Assembly: GCF_007860125.1 (NCBI RefSeq)
Contig: NZ_SJPW01000006.1
Coordinates: forward strand, 243,844-307,843
Direction: 5' to 3'
Length of the DNA: 64,000 nt
From: Rubripirellula tenax
GTDB lineage: Bacteria; Planctomycetota; Planctomycetia; Pirellulales; Pirellulaceae
Shown piece after piece: positions 56,319 to 64,000 of the stretch. The notes beneath the pieces were generated by a model. The model was not told where the DNA came from. It was given only the letters and a program-made list of their open reading frames with translations, and made no database searches. Numbering within the stretch: the first letter of the stretch is position 1; every line of letters begins with the position of its first letter. A program made the position numbers and the translations under genes.

Positions 56319-56678
56319 TCACTTTGCGACTACGGATTCCGTCTTGTCCGCGGCTGAGGGTGCAGCCGTTGCTTTCAAGCCGATGATCGCGACTAACATC
56401 AACAGCAAGAACAGGATCCGCGCGGGGGACAAGGATTCGCCAAAGAAAAGCACACCATACACGGCGGTTCCGATCGCTCCGATTCCGACCCAAACGGGAT
56501 AGGCGGTTCCAATGGGTAAATTTCGGACGGCAAGTGCGAGCAAAAACATGCTTGCGATCAACGCCAAAATGGTCCACACGGACGGCCAGATTCTTGTAAA
56601 TCCGTCGGTGTACTTTTGCCCAACAGCCCACCCGGTCTCAAACAAGCCAGCGATGAACAACAGTATCCACGGCGCCAT
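56319..56678 (-). CDS. gdx: SMR-family guanidinium exporter (SugE/Gdx type)
   Basis: A 119-residue four-helix transporter. It starts [23 protein letters not shown] with the essential Glu of the family in helix 1, then [22 protein letters not shown] and a last helix [16 protein letters not shown]. The sequence fits the SugE/Gdx branch ([28 protein letters not shown]) rather than EmrE. It should exchange guanidinium for protons. A guanidine-III riboswitch lies 33 bp upstream, which supports the substrate. AGGAG precedes the start. A hydrophilic tail ([12 protein letters not shown]) is slightly longer than usual. Confidence 0.95.
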   Translation of the reverse strand: MAPWILLFIAGLFETGWAVGQKYTDGFTRIWPSVWTILALIASMFLLALAVRNLPIGTAYPVWVGIGAIGTAVYGVLFFGESLSPARILFLLLMLVAIIGLKATAAPSAADKTESVVAK

Positions 56679-56710
56679 GACGACTCTCCTACGCGATCAA
56701 ATTCGTAAGT

Positions 56711-56751
56711 GCGTCGTCTTGTCGTAACCGGGTACGGCGCGTCTCGCCCGG
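56711..56751 (-). promoter_or_regulatory. Guanidine-III (ykkC-III) riboswitch
   Basis: The minus strand reads ccgggcgagacgcgccgtac then ccggttacgacaagacgacg, a close match to the ykkC-III consensus: CCGG, GCGAG, the invariant CGCCGTACCCGG and the ACAAGACG tail that forms the pseudoknot. It ends 32 bp before the exporter ATG. This class switches on translation when guanidinium binds, by freeing the ribosome site (AGGAG just upstream of the start). Confidence 0.9.
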
Positions 56752-57028
56752 GCGGTGAGTTTTACCGATCTGGCAATTGGGTGCCAACGGGTCACGGAAG
56801 CAAATCGGTGCTTCGCGAGCCGAGTGGGCCTTCTGTGCGATTTGGGTTTCCTGAGGCTTCGCTTTCGACTTGAAAACGGAACTGCGACTCAAATTCAATG
56901 CGTCAGCAGCCTGGCCTCTCGGATAGAGCCGTTTTCCTTAGCTGGAGTTGCCACACTTCATGGAGTCTCAAAAGTAGCGTTCTGGCGAGTCCGGCTACGT
57001 TTGCAGAGGCAATATCTGAGTCTTCCCG

Positions 57029-57514
57029 ATGGCGGTGCTGTTCGTGCTCCTCGCATTGGCGGCTCAATACGGGAGTTGGCTGCTGCCCATGGCGATCATT
57101 TTGATCGTGCCCCTGTGTCTGTTGTTTGCGTTGATAGGCGTTTGGTTTCGTGGCATGGATAACAATGTGCTCACGCAAATCGGTTTCATCGTATTGATCG
57201 GACTGGCATGCAAGCACGCGATTTTGATCGTGGAGTTTGCCAAAGCGGAGGAGGACGAAGGCAAGAACCGTTTCGACGCGGCGGTTTCGGCGTGTCGATT
57301 GCGACTGCGACCGATTCTGATGACCGCGTTTTCGTTCATCCTGGGCGTCGTTCCTTTGTTGGTTGCCACTGGTGTCGGCTTCGAAATGCGCCGCGTTTTG
57401 GGAACGGCGGTGTTTTCCGGCATGTTGGGTGTGACGTTGTTCGGATTGTTCTTGACACCTGTGTTTTATGTCCTGCTGCGAAAGTACGCAAAGGATCGTG
57501 TCGCCCAGCGGTAA
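57029..57514 (+). pseudogene. C-terminal fragment of an RND efflux pump (AcrB type)
   Basis: This frame encodes the last ~160 residues of an RND transporter: FVLLALAAQYGSWLLPMAIILIVPLCL, DNNVLTQIGFIVLIGLACKHAILIVEFAK, LRPILMTAFSFILGVVPLLVATG and a final helix with FGLFLTPVFYVLLRK. A full pump has about 1,040 residues. The frame is closed by a stop at 57017-57019 and nothing upstream continues the protein, apart from a few suggestive codons in another frame. It is a remnant of a larger pump gene, now next to the guanidinium exporter. Confidence 0.85.
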
Positions 57515-57707
57515 TTGACTTGTCAATTGCGAACGAAGACACTAAGGCGGGGTACCCTTGTTGGTTCCCAAACTCGAAGGGTTCCGAATGCTTTCTGCGG
57601 GACGTGGAACCTTGAATTGTATTTTTAAATTCAAATCACCCGCTGATGCGGGACGTAAAGTCACAATGGGTCGGGCTTGTCCGCCTTGCTCAAAAAAGGG
57701 AGTCACC

Positions 57708-59825
57708 ATGTTGCAGCTTCAAGCCGTTTCGACAACTCAATTCAAAGCCCTCGGTACTCTCTGGAACGCTTCCCGGCACTTGGGTCACAGAGTTTCCGCT
57801 CTTGCCCTGGCCACCTGTGCCGCAGCTTTCTGGCTGAACACTGAAATCACTGCGACTGCAGCAGATACGGGTGACCGCCCGAATGTTGTTGTGATCATGG
57901 TCGATGATCTCGGGTACTCGGACATCGGTTGCTATGGCAGCGAGATCGAAACGCCCAACCTGGATCGCTTGGCCGAGGACGGATTGCGTTTCAGTCAGTT
58001 TTACAACACGGCAAAATGTCACTCGTCGCGTGTTTCCTTACTGACGGGTCAGTATTGCAATGCAGCGGGCAACGAGTCGCTTGCAAATGCCGTTACATCG
58101 GCGGAAGTGTTGGCCGCAAACGACTACACCACAATGATGACGGGCAAGTGGCACCTCGATCGCGAACCCACAGATCTCGGTTTCAGCCGTTACTTTGGTC
58201 ACCTCAGCGGGGCGTGCAATTATTTCCTGGGCGATAAGACGTTCCGGCTCGATGGCGAACCCTTCGAGGTTCCCAACCGCGGTTTTTATACAACGGTCGC
58301 TAACATCGACTACGCGCTCGAATTCCTGGACGACGCGCGAGACACCGACGATCCGTGGTATCTGTATGTCGCCTTCAACGCGCCTCACGCACCGCTTCAA
58401 GCACTTCCCGACGACTACGAAAAGTACGAAGGCGTTTACGAAAGCGGATGGGACGTGATGCGAGAGGCTCGTGTCGAAAAGCAACTCGAAATCAAGCTGC
58501 TCGAAAACGTTGACAAGCCAAGCCCGCGCCCGGAACACATTCCTGCTTGGGACAATCTTACGGATGAGCGTCGCGATTTCGAAGTGAAGCGTATGCAAAC
58601 ACTCGCAGCGATGATCGATCGCGTCGACCAAGAGATCGGCCGGTTGATGAAAGACTTGGAAGACGCCGGCGAACTGGACAACACGTTGATCTGGTTCGTG
58701 TCCGACAACGGCGCGTGCCCGTACGATCGCCACAGCGACAACGTGGAAGCCGAACCGACATCGGGCAACGTCAATTGGAGCGATTCGACGGGATGGGCGT
58801 GGGCACGCAACAGCCCGTTTCGATACTACAAACAAAATCAATTCGAAGGCGGCATCAGCACTCCGGCAATCGTCCATTGGCCCGATGGCTTGAAAACCGA
58901 TCGCGGCAGCATCCACCGCGGCGCCGCGCATCTGATCGACGTGATGCCCACGTTGGCGGAAGTGTCGGGATCGACCATCCCGACCACGTTCGAAGGACGG
59001 GACCTACGACCGGTATCGGGTCAATCGTTGCTGCCGATTTTTCAAGGTGGCGAGATTGAACGCGAGCAACCGATTCACTTCGTTTTCGCCAAAGATCGCG
59101 GACTTCGCGACGGCGATTGGAAGGCGGTCAGTTTCAAAGGCGAAACGTGGGAGCTGTACAACGTCAAAGACGACCGGATCGAAATGAAAAATCTGGCGGA
59201 CGCCGAACCCGAACGATTGACCGCGATGGTCGACCAGTGGATGCAGATCAGCAAAGACGTGCTGCACGCGACCAGGCCCATGTTGGCGGCGGCGACAAGC
59301 GCGGTGCTGCCTCACCATCATCCCGAATGGACCAACTTCGACACGGCACCCGGTGAAAGTTCACGCCGCAATCGAAAGAAGGCTGACCCAGCCGCGAATC
59401 CGAAGACCGAGAAAGCCGCCAAGAAGCCGAGGACGATTCGTGCGCGCAAGAACACCGAAATGGAAATCAGCGACGGGAAACTGAACCTGACGTTCACCGG
59501 TGACGATCCGGGATTGGCGATCGATCGGCTTCCCGAAACGCTTCCCGCCGGACCTTACGTGTTGGCGTTTCGATTGCGGTCGAATGCGAAAGGTGACGGC
59601 GAACTATTTTTCACCGCCGATCCCGAAATCACGCTGCCCGATGGAACGCGTGTTGAATTTCCCGTCGACCCGGACAACAAATGGCACGAATACCGCGTCA
59701 GAATCCAAACAACCGATCGAATCGACAAGCTTCGGCTGGACATCTGCGACGGACCGGGCAACGCCACGATCGAACAGTTGCGTTTGACCAACGAAACCGA
59801 CGAGACGTTGGTCGCTTTTCCGTAA
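57708..59825 (+). CDS. Large secreted sulfatase with CxSxR active-site motif and C-terminal extension
   Basis: About 705 residues from ATG 57708, which has AGGGAG six bases upstream; a longer frame starts at 57558 but lacks signal-like sequence. A signal segment (VSALALATCAAAFWLNTEITATAA) precedes NVVVIMVDDLGYSDIG. The formylglycine site reads KCHSSRVSLLTGQ: Cys104-His-Ser-Ser-Arg, with Ser where Pro is usual. MTGKWHL and VSDNGACPYD are also present. After the sulfatase core, residues about 590-705 form a separate beta-rich domain (DGKLNLTFTGDDPGLAIDRLPETLP) that could bind carbohydrate, behind a Lys-rich linker (RRNRKKADPAANPKTEKAAKK). Substrate unknown. Confidence 0.92.
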   Translation: MLQLQAVSTTQFKALGTLWNASRHLGHRVSALALATCAAAFWLNTEITATAADTGDRPNVVVIMVDDLGYSDIGCYGSEIETPNLDRLAEDGLRFSQFYNTAKCHSSRVSLLTGQYCNAAGNESLANAVTSAEVLAANDYTTMMTGKWHLDREPTDLGFSRYFGHLSGACNYFLGDKTFRLDGEPFEVPNRGFYTTVANIDYALEFLDDARDTDDPWYLYVAFNAPHAPLQALPDDYEKYEGVYESGWDVMREARVEKQLEIKLLENVDKPSPRPEHIPAWDNLTDERRDFEVKRMQTLAAMIDRVDQEIGRLMKDLEDAGELDNTLIWFVSDNGACPYDRHSDNVEAEPTSGNVNWSDSTGWAWARNSPFRYYKQNQFEGGISTPAIVHWPDGLKTDRGSIHRGAAHLIDVMPTLAEVSGSTIPTTFEGRDLRPVSGQSLLPIFQGGEIEREQPIHFVFAKDRGLRDGDWKAVSFKGETWELYNVKDDRIEMKNLADAEPERLTAMVDQWMQISKDVLHATRPMLAAATSAVLPHHHPEWTNFDTAPGESSRRNRKKADPAANPKTEKAAKKPRTIRARKNTEMEISDGKLNLTFTGDDPGLAIDRLPETLPAGPYVLAFRLRSNAKGDGELFFTADPEITLPDGTRVEFPVDPDNKWHEYRVRIQTTDRIDKLRLDICDGPGNATIEQLRLTNETDETLVAFP

Positions 59826-59888
59826 GAAAGGCCTGACTCCCTCGGGATGCATTGGTATCTACCCATGTCTAAATCGTCGGTACGAATG

Positions 59889-60458
59889 CTACTTCAATGG
59901 TTCGCGCAACGCTGACGTCGCCGGCCCGCTCGGCTCTTCGTTTCCATGATGCAGCGCCACGAGCTGGCGAAACCGAGCGGGGTCCGCCGGAGGGAAGTAG
60001 AGCCAGCCTTCATTCCACTCGATACGAAAATGCCCTTTCGTTGTTGATGCGGTTGTGACTTCGCGCGGCGGGAATCGCGGCGCTGTCCAACCGTGGATCA
60101 ACACTTCTTGACGCGTTGCTTGCGTGATGCGAACGATACGATTCCACGGCAAGAATCGTGGATGACCAAACAAGCGTCGAAACCGAAGACCCGCAGACGA
60201 AATCTCGAGGCTGCGAATGGTGAAAAGAAAAATCAGGCCGCAAACCAATGCAACGGTCGCCAAGCTAAACAGAAATGAACTCGTTAACCATCCAACAAGG
60301 CCCGCCGGAATCCAAAGGTAAATCAAGCCCGGCAACTGACCGGCAACAAGATCGAAACCATCTAGGTACAACGGAGCGACCTTGATCACGACCGATTCTG
60401 CCTCGTCGCCCTGTGGGTCCAAAGGTGCTTCGTCAGCAGGCGGTTCGTAGGGATTCAA
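59889..60458 (-). CDS. Membrane protein with NPYEPP start, possibly PH-like
   Basis: About 189 residues if begun at the TTG at 60458, giving MNPYEPPADEAP, a start seen in many planctomycete proteins; an ATG 17 codons upstream is the alternative. Two hydrophobic segments (GLIYLWIPAGLVGWL and FSLATVALVCGLIFLFTI) form a hairpin, followed by a soluble part (SLEISSAGLRFRRLFGHPRFLPWNRI) that looks like a bacterial PH-type domain. Function unknown. It is convergent with the sulfatase gene, 63 bp apart. Confidence 0.7.
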   Translation of the reverse strand: MNPYEPPADEAPLDPQGDEAESVVIKVAPLYLDGFDLVAGQLPGLIYLWIPAGLVGWLTSSFLFSLATVALVCGLIFLFTIRSLEISSAGLRFRRLFGHPRFLPWNRIVRITQATRQEVLIHGWTAPRFPPREVTTASTTKGHFRIEWNEGWLYFPPADPARFRQLVALHHGNEEPSGPATSALREPLK

Positions 60459-60581
60459 GACTGTGACAATCGAGTGAGCAGCGCGGTGGCGATCGGCAGG
60501 TACGAGCATGCGACTTCACGGCGGACGAAACACCGACCGTCCGGACTCCGTTGCAGCACACGGTTGCGCCGCTTTGTGAAA

Positions 60582-61232
60582 TCACACGTGAGCGTATCGC
60601 GCGACCGACCATACGGAACAATGGCGACAGTGTGGGCAATCCGGATTGGAGTCGCGCAATCGCTCGGCGATGTCGTCCGCCCGAACGCGGTCGTCGACTA
60701 AAGCATAGCGGTTGACTTCGCTGGAATCAAAAACGCCGGGAAAACCACCGCAATTCGTAAGCACGCTGAGCGATTCGTAGGAATCGAGGATGTCGTAGCC
60801 GCAGAATTCGAATTGGTCCGCAACGACGCCAGGCGCAGTGCGCATTCGGGAAAGCGACAGAATGTTATGAACCCGGGGATTGAACTCGATCCGTTCCATA
60901 AGATAATCAAGGTCTCGGAACCAAAAGACACGATTGTCTGCGTGAACGTTGTGCTTCCAGTCTTTGTCGACCAGCTCAGTCACGAGGTTTGGACACATCA
61001 TCGTATCGGCCGAAACCAATTCGTCGATCTGACGAAAACCAGTCCAGTTTATGAAGCTGGTAAACTCGTCGCCGAGCGACTTGTCAAAGCGACGATGGGC
61101 AGTGAAAAAGCACATGATATTCAGCCGAAAACCGGTGCAAATCAACTGGAAATGCGGGCGGTCTATTTGCAAGATACTTTCACGCAAGGATTGTTGGGCA
61201 ACTGCTACCATGGTCACTCCGGTGCATAACAT
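60582..61232 (-). CDS. Hypothetical protein
   Basis: A 216-residue protein with the central stretch MCFFTAHRRFDKSLGDEF, FWFRDLDYLMERIEFNPRVHN and CGYDILDSYESLSVLTNCGG, which read as a real, conserved soluble protein. The first ~39 residues are less convincing and the ATG at 61115 could be the true start. It has a Cys/His-rich tail (DCPHCRHCSVWS). I do not recognise the family. Confidence 0.55.
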   Translation of the reverse strand: MLCTGVTMVAVAQQSLRESILQIDRPHFQLICTGFRLNIMCFFTAHRRFDKSLGDEFTSFINWTGFRQIDELVSADTMMCPNLVTELVDKDWKHNVHADNRVFWFRDLDYLMERIEFNPRVHNILSLSRMRTAPGVVADQFEFCGYDILDSYESLSVLTNCGGFPGVFDSSEVNRYALVDDRVRADDIAERLRDSNPDCPHCRHCSVWSVARYAHV

Positions 61233-61326
61233 GGCTGTCCGCTGTCCATCGACCAGGGCAAGCCAATTTCTCCTGAAATCTTGAGACTAGAACGCTTCGA
61301 CCGGAAACGGATATCCTTGTCGGGAA

Positions 61327-61605
61327 CTATTCAGCGTCAGACTTGCGAAAACCATCCACCGAACCGCGAATGCGAGAACCTCTTCGATCGCGTAGATCCT
61401 CAATGCATGTGTTAGCGAGGGAAAAAATGACAATCGCAACGAAAGTGCGCATCGGATATGTTGAAACAAACGGTCCTCCGCACAGTATGCCAACGAAGGT
61501 GGTAGCGAAGAATGACATCACACGCCTAGCGGGTCGCTGGTTGGCATTCGACATTGGCTTCGATATCGAAACGCCAGCTTGATCTTCAACGTCGTTGGGA
61601 TTCAA
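61327..61605 (-). CDS. Possible small membrane protein
   Basis: A 92-residue frame starting at a TTG gives MNPNDVEDQAGVS, then a hydrophobic segment FFATTFVGILCGGPFVSTY and another (RTFVAIVIFSLANTC). The tail (EDLRDRRGSRIRGS) is weak. A second minus-strand frame at 61287-61493 has a membrane-like end (AIEEVLAFAVRWMVFASLTL), so one longer protein split by a frameshift is possible. Support is limited. Confidence 0.3.
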   Translation of the reverse strand: MNPNDVEDQAGVSISKPMSNANQRPARRVMSFFATTFVGILCGGPFVSTYPMRTFVAIVIFSLANTCIEDLRDRRGSRIRGSVDGFRKSDAE

Positions 61606-61641
61606 ACGCTGCCTTCGTCGTATTGCGTGAAAATATGGGTT

Positions 61642-62433
61642 TTAGGGCGTTGCCCCTGGTGACCCGACATGGCGAATTCTGCGAATGACGGCCGCCGAAG
61701 GTACGAACACAGTGCCCAAATCATTGTGACCAGGTTGCAGAAAGACTTCAAACCTAGAACGTTTCCATTGGGTGGGTTTGTTTGTGACGATCACGTGATC
61801 AAGACGAAGGGATTCATGGTATGCCATGAACGTCAGACTCGCACCTGAAGGTAGGCCGTCGATGGATACTGCACCCGTCGAGTCGCTGACGGAAGCAAAC
61901 GGATGGTCCAAGACAACTAAGAACGACTTCATCCACGGACATGCACTGCTTGTAATTGGGGCAGATGCGGGACCCGCAAGAGGTACAGTGATTGTTTCGC
62001 CTGGCTGAAGATCAACGTTTACGATCGGCATATTGAAGAATTCAATATTCGGACAGTGGCGGTCAGAGGCGACGTTCTTCAGCTGAAGCGAGTCACCCAC
62101 GCGGGCGAGAAGGATATGTGGTTCGAATCGCACGTTCGATATCACCAGACATCGCTGTTGACTCTTGTGCGGAGCCAGATCGAGTTTTGAGCCGCCCCGT
62201 CCCGTGTCGACGCAGACAACGACGTTCCGAATCCCTTTTGATTCTCGATCAGCCAGTAGCGCCTCATCCAGGGTCGAGTCTTCCGCAAGGTTAAATTCAG
62301 AAGGCGTGTCGATTGTCTCTCGAGCGGGTAGAGCACCATCGAAGACGAATCGCATCTTGAGTGAAGCGGTCTGTGCGTTGATGGAAGTGGCGAGTAGAAG
62401 TGAGCCCACAACTGAAATCGCTGTTAAATTCAT
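61642..62433 (-). CDS. Secreted cupredoxin-like protein of unknown function
   Basis: About 263 residues from ATG 62433, which starts a signal peptide (MNLTAISVVGSLLLATSINA). Sections such as FEPHILLARVGDSLQLKNVASDRHCPN, VDLQPGETITVPL and SACPWMKSFLVVLDHPFASVSDSTGAVSIDGLP resemble the plastocyanin/methylamine-utilisation-like proteins common in planctomycetes, where a beta-sandwich is followed by a carboxypeptidase regulatory-like part. The His, Cys and Met residues in these stretches could bind copper, but a full ligand set is not certain. Confidence 0.75.
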   Translation of the reverse strand: MNLTAISVVGSLLLATSINAQTASLKMRFVFDGALPARETIDTPSEFNLAEDSTLDEALLADRESKGIRNVVVCVDTGRGGSKLDLAPHKSQQRCLVISNVRFEPHILLARVGDSLQLKNVASDRHCPNIEFFNMPIVNVDLQPGETITVPLAGPASAPITSSACPWMKSFLVVLDHPFASVSDSTGAVSIDGLPSGASLTFMAYHESLRLDHVIVTNKPTQWKRSRFEVFLQPGHNDLGTVFVPSAAVIRRIRHVGSPGATP

Positions 62434-62720
62434 CTTGAGCCCATGTTTAAGTCGTGTGGCTTGCCACCGCAAAGCGATCGTAAAACCTGCTCACGTGTAC
62501 GCCGAGGCTATTCGACGCGTTTTGACAGGGAGTCCTGGCGTTCCGAGACCGCCGTCCAGTCAACGGCCGGTCACAGGTACGGCCAGTAGAGCCTTTGTGC
62601 ACGAAATGACTTTCAGGTTGACGCGAAAACGGTGGCGGTTTCCGCCGCTGCTGACACGTTGGTAGTAAACCCGATTTTCTGGAACTCGACTCTCCGGTGC
62701 ACCCGATGGTTTGCCGATCG

Positions 62721-63428
62721 CTACTCGGGTGCATCGTAGGCTAGCCGATTTGGTTCAATTTCATCGTCAACAACAGGATCGTAGATTGTCGTCTCGGATG
62801 TTGTAAAATCGTCGAAGACGGACGTGGTATCGATGCGGCGAATCAAGTGACTCTGCTCGTCGATCCAAATGGTTATCGGGTCGCCTCCATACGATGCTTT
62901 GATAGTCAGGCAAGCGTGTTCGCCCAATGACTCGCTTGCGCCAAGTTGTGCCGATTTGAGAGCCGTTATCAGACGACCGCCGATCTCCGCCGGCATTAGC
63001 ATCGCTGGGACAGTATGTGCCGATCCGCTGGAAACACCCGTCGCCCCGGCTATCGCCATCCCAAGAGAATCCTCGCGTTCGGATCGCTTCTTTAAGTCCC
63101 ACCAAGTGAGAACATCGCCGCCATCCTGCCAGATGATATACCTTGAATCTGGGTCGTCTTGTTCATTGAACTCGAACCGAAACTTGCTTGGCCGAATCAT
63201 CGCTGTTGAAAAGTGTTTGACGACGGTCCTGTCTTCCTTGTCAGAATGAAAGACTGTCGTGACGGTGCCGGAGTCGCTGTAGGACTGACAATCGGAGTAG
63301 GCCTTCGCCATTTGTTCGATGGCCTGTGTCGCCTTGGGGTCGCTTGCAACCCTGGGAAGATCGCACCCAATCGAGAAAATAGTCGAAGAAACGACGACGA
63401 AGATGGAACGATTCGACACGGCGTTCAT
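62721..63428 (-). CDS. Lipoprotein of LolA/LolB-like appearance
   Basis: A 235-residue protein with a signal ending in a plausible lipobox (FVVVSSTIFSIGCDL). The body has the outline of outer-membrane lipoprotein-sorting or DUF2092-like proteins: YSDSGTVTTVF, KHFSTAMIRPSKFRFEF, DGGDVLTWWDL, then ACLTIKASYGGDPITIWIDEQSHLIRRIDTTS. These folds bind lipid or hydrophobic ligands, but the role is unknown. It is the next gene upstream of the cupredoxin-like gene, after a 290-bp gap. Confidence 0.75.
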   Translation of the reverse strand: MNAVSNRSIFVVVSSTIFSIGCDLPRVASDPKATQAIEQMAKAYSDCQSYSDSGTVTTVFHSDKEDRTVVKHFSTAMIRPSKFRFEFNEQDDPDSRYIIWQDGGDVLTWWDLKKRSEREDSLGMAIAGATGVSSGSAHTVPAMLMPAEIGGRLITALKSAQLGASESLGEHACLTIKASYGGDPITIWIDEQSHLIRRIDTTSVFDDFTTSETTIYDPVVDDEIEPNRLAYDAPE

Positions 63429-63567
63429 CGGGAAACCTCATTCGTCGTTTGTCGTTTGACCGTTCGTGGCGGCAAATGGCAACCATCGACAATCACCCAA
63501 AGTTTGTTCGCTCAACGACCGGCACAAACCGTCCCATGAACTCTCGTAGAAGATGCGACGAACCCCA

Positions 63568-64000
63568 TTAAGGATTCGGTTCGACCGTCACGTTCTCGAT
63601 TGCGATTTCCGCATTGGTCGAGTTGCCGAACAATCCGGGGCTGCCATTGCGATTGGGTGCGTCATCGGTGGCCGTCAACATCCATTCCTTCGGTTCCGCA
63701 TCGTCGCGCGGCCAAGCCTTGGCACGCAGCACGGCTTGGTCGCCTTCGACCGCGGCGGTGAACTTCAATCGATACCATGTTCCCGCGTTCCATTGAAACG
63801 GAACGCTCTTGGCCATCCGCAACTGGGCCGTCCACGTTCGGATTTGCAACTGCTGGGATTCGCCCATCATGTCCAACGTGTACCGCTGGGCGATCAAACC
63901 GATGTCGGGCATCTTCGCCGCTCCTGCGGCGGCTTGCACGTCGGCCGTGACCGTATAGCCGGCCAAGTCGGTCGGACCAAACCAGGTCTGGCTTCGTGTC
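63568..64000 (-). CDS. Partial gene: C-terminal domain of a PQQ-propeller-type protein
   Basis: The frame is open to the window edge, so only the last ~143 residues are seen (TRSQTWFGPTDLAGYTVTADV at the edge). PDIGLIAQRYTLDMMGESQQLQ, WYRLKFTAAVEGDQAVLRAKAWPRDD and GSPGLFGNSTNAEIAIENVTVEPNP match the domain found at the end of planctomycete PQQ-binding-like beta-propeller proteins. The propeller itself would lie beyond base 64,000. The domain resembles a carbohydrate-binding beta-sandwich. Confidence 0.75.
   Translation of the reverse strand, partial: TRSQTWFGPTDLAGYTVTADVQAAAGAAKMPDIGLIAQRYTLDMMGESQQLQIRTWTAQLRMAKSVPFQWNAGTWYRLKFTAAVEGDQAVLRAKAWPRDDAEPKEWMLTATDDAPNRNGSPGLFGNSTNAEIAIENVTVEPNP

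Noticed and set aside
58038-58931. A 297-codon open frame antisense to the third sulfatase
   Set aside because: It lies opposite the conserved sulfatase core; its residues read as a mirror of that gene rather than as a protein.

Overview
The window looks like a chromosomal segment of a planctomycete, most likely a Rhodopirellula-like member of the Pirellulales. The evidence is two DUF1559 prepilin-type proteins, three secreted sulfatases, giant LEPR-XLL/dockerin-type surface proteins, PEP-CTERM proteins with VPEPSS tails, NPYEPP-type protein starts, and frequent TTG/GTG starts with weak Shine-Dalgarno sites. No rRNA, tRNA or CRISPR array was seen.

Layout. 1-9.6 kb: a truncated DUF1559 protein, a carbohydrate-sensor-like histidine kinase with its NarL-type regulator, a large secreted protein of unknown function, a sulfatase, a complete DUF1559 protein and a small lipoprotein. 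10.4-18.7 kb: a periplasmic nitrate reductase island. The rightward arm is napD-napA-small ORF-napB-napG-like-unknown; the divergent leftward arm is a tetraheme cytochrome, a Tat-exported four-cluster Fe-S protein and an NrfD-type membrane quinol oxidoreductase. No NapC or NapH is present, so the leftward module is the likely electron feed from quinol to NapB/NapA. An IS3 remnant closes this island. 19-26 kb: housekeeping genes coaE-rho-ribH (rho has an unusual C/T-rich leader), a thioredoxin-fold lipoprotein, a zinc-ribbon coiled-coil protein and an Aas-like acyltransferase/acyl-activating enzyme.

26-46 kb: a surface-protein locus on the minus strand. A protein of about 5,077 residues (12 SdrD-B-like units, ten Ig-like units, several beta-propellers) is followed by a PEP-CTERM protein, a PEP-CTERM remnant and a second dockerin-tailed protein with a glycoside-hydrolase-like core. 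The two large proteins share nearly the same last ~170 residues, which suggests a common anchoring or sorting tail. 46-56 kb: a metal P-type ATPase, a NadD-like/NAD kinase fusion, lepA with a rhomboid protease, a second sulfatase, a DHH phosphoesterase, a DUF3565 protein and a monoheme DUF3365 protein. 56-64 kb: an SMR guanidinium exporter preceded by a guanidine-III riboswitch, a fragment of an RND efflux pump, a third sulfatase with an unusual active-site motif, and several poorly known secreted or membrane proteins, ending in a partial gene that resembles the C-terminal domain of planctomycete PQQ-propeller proteins.

Most likely to repay work: the NapC-less Nap island with a duplicated tetraheme NapB and a possible tiny coupled ORF, the NadD-NadK fusion with a degenerate HxGH site, the ~1-kb higher-order repeats of the giant protein with its shared tail, and the C-rich rho leader.
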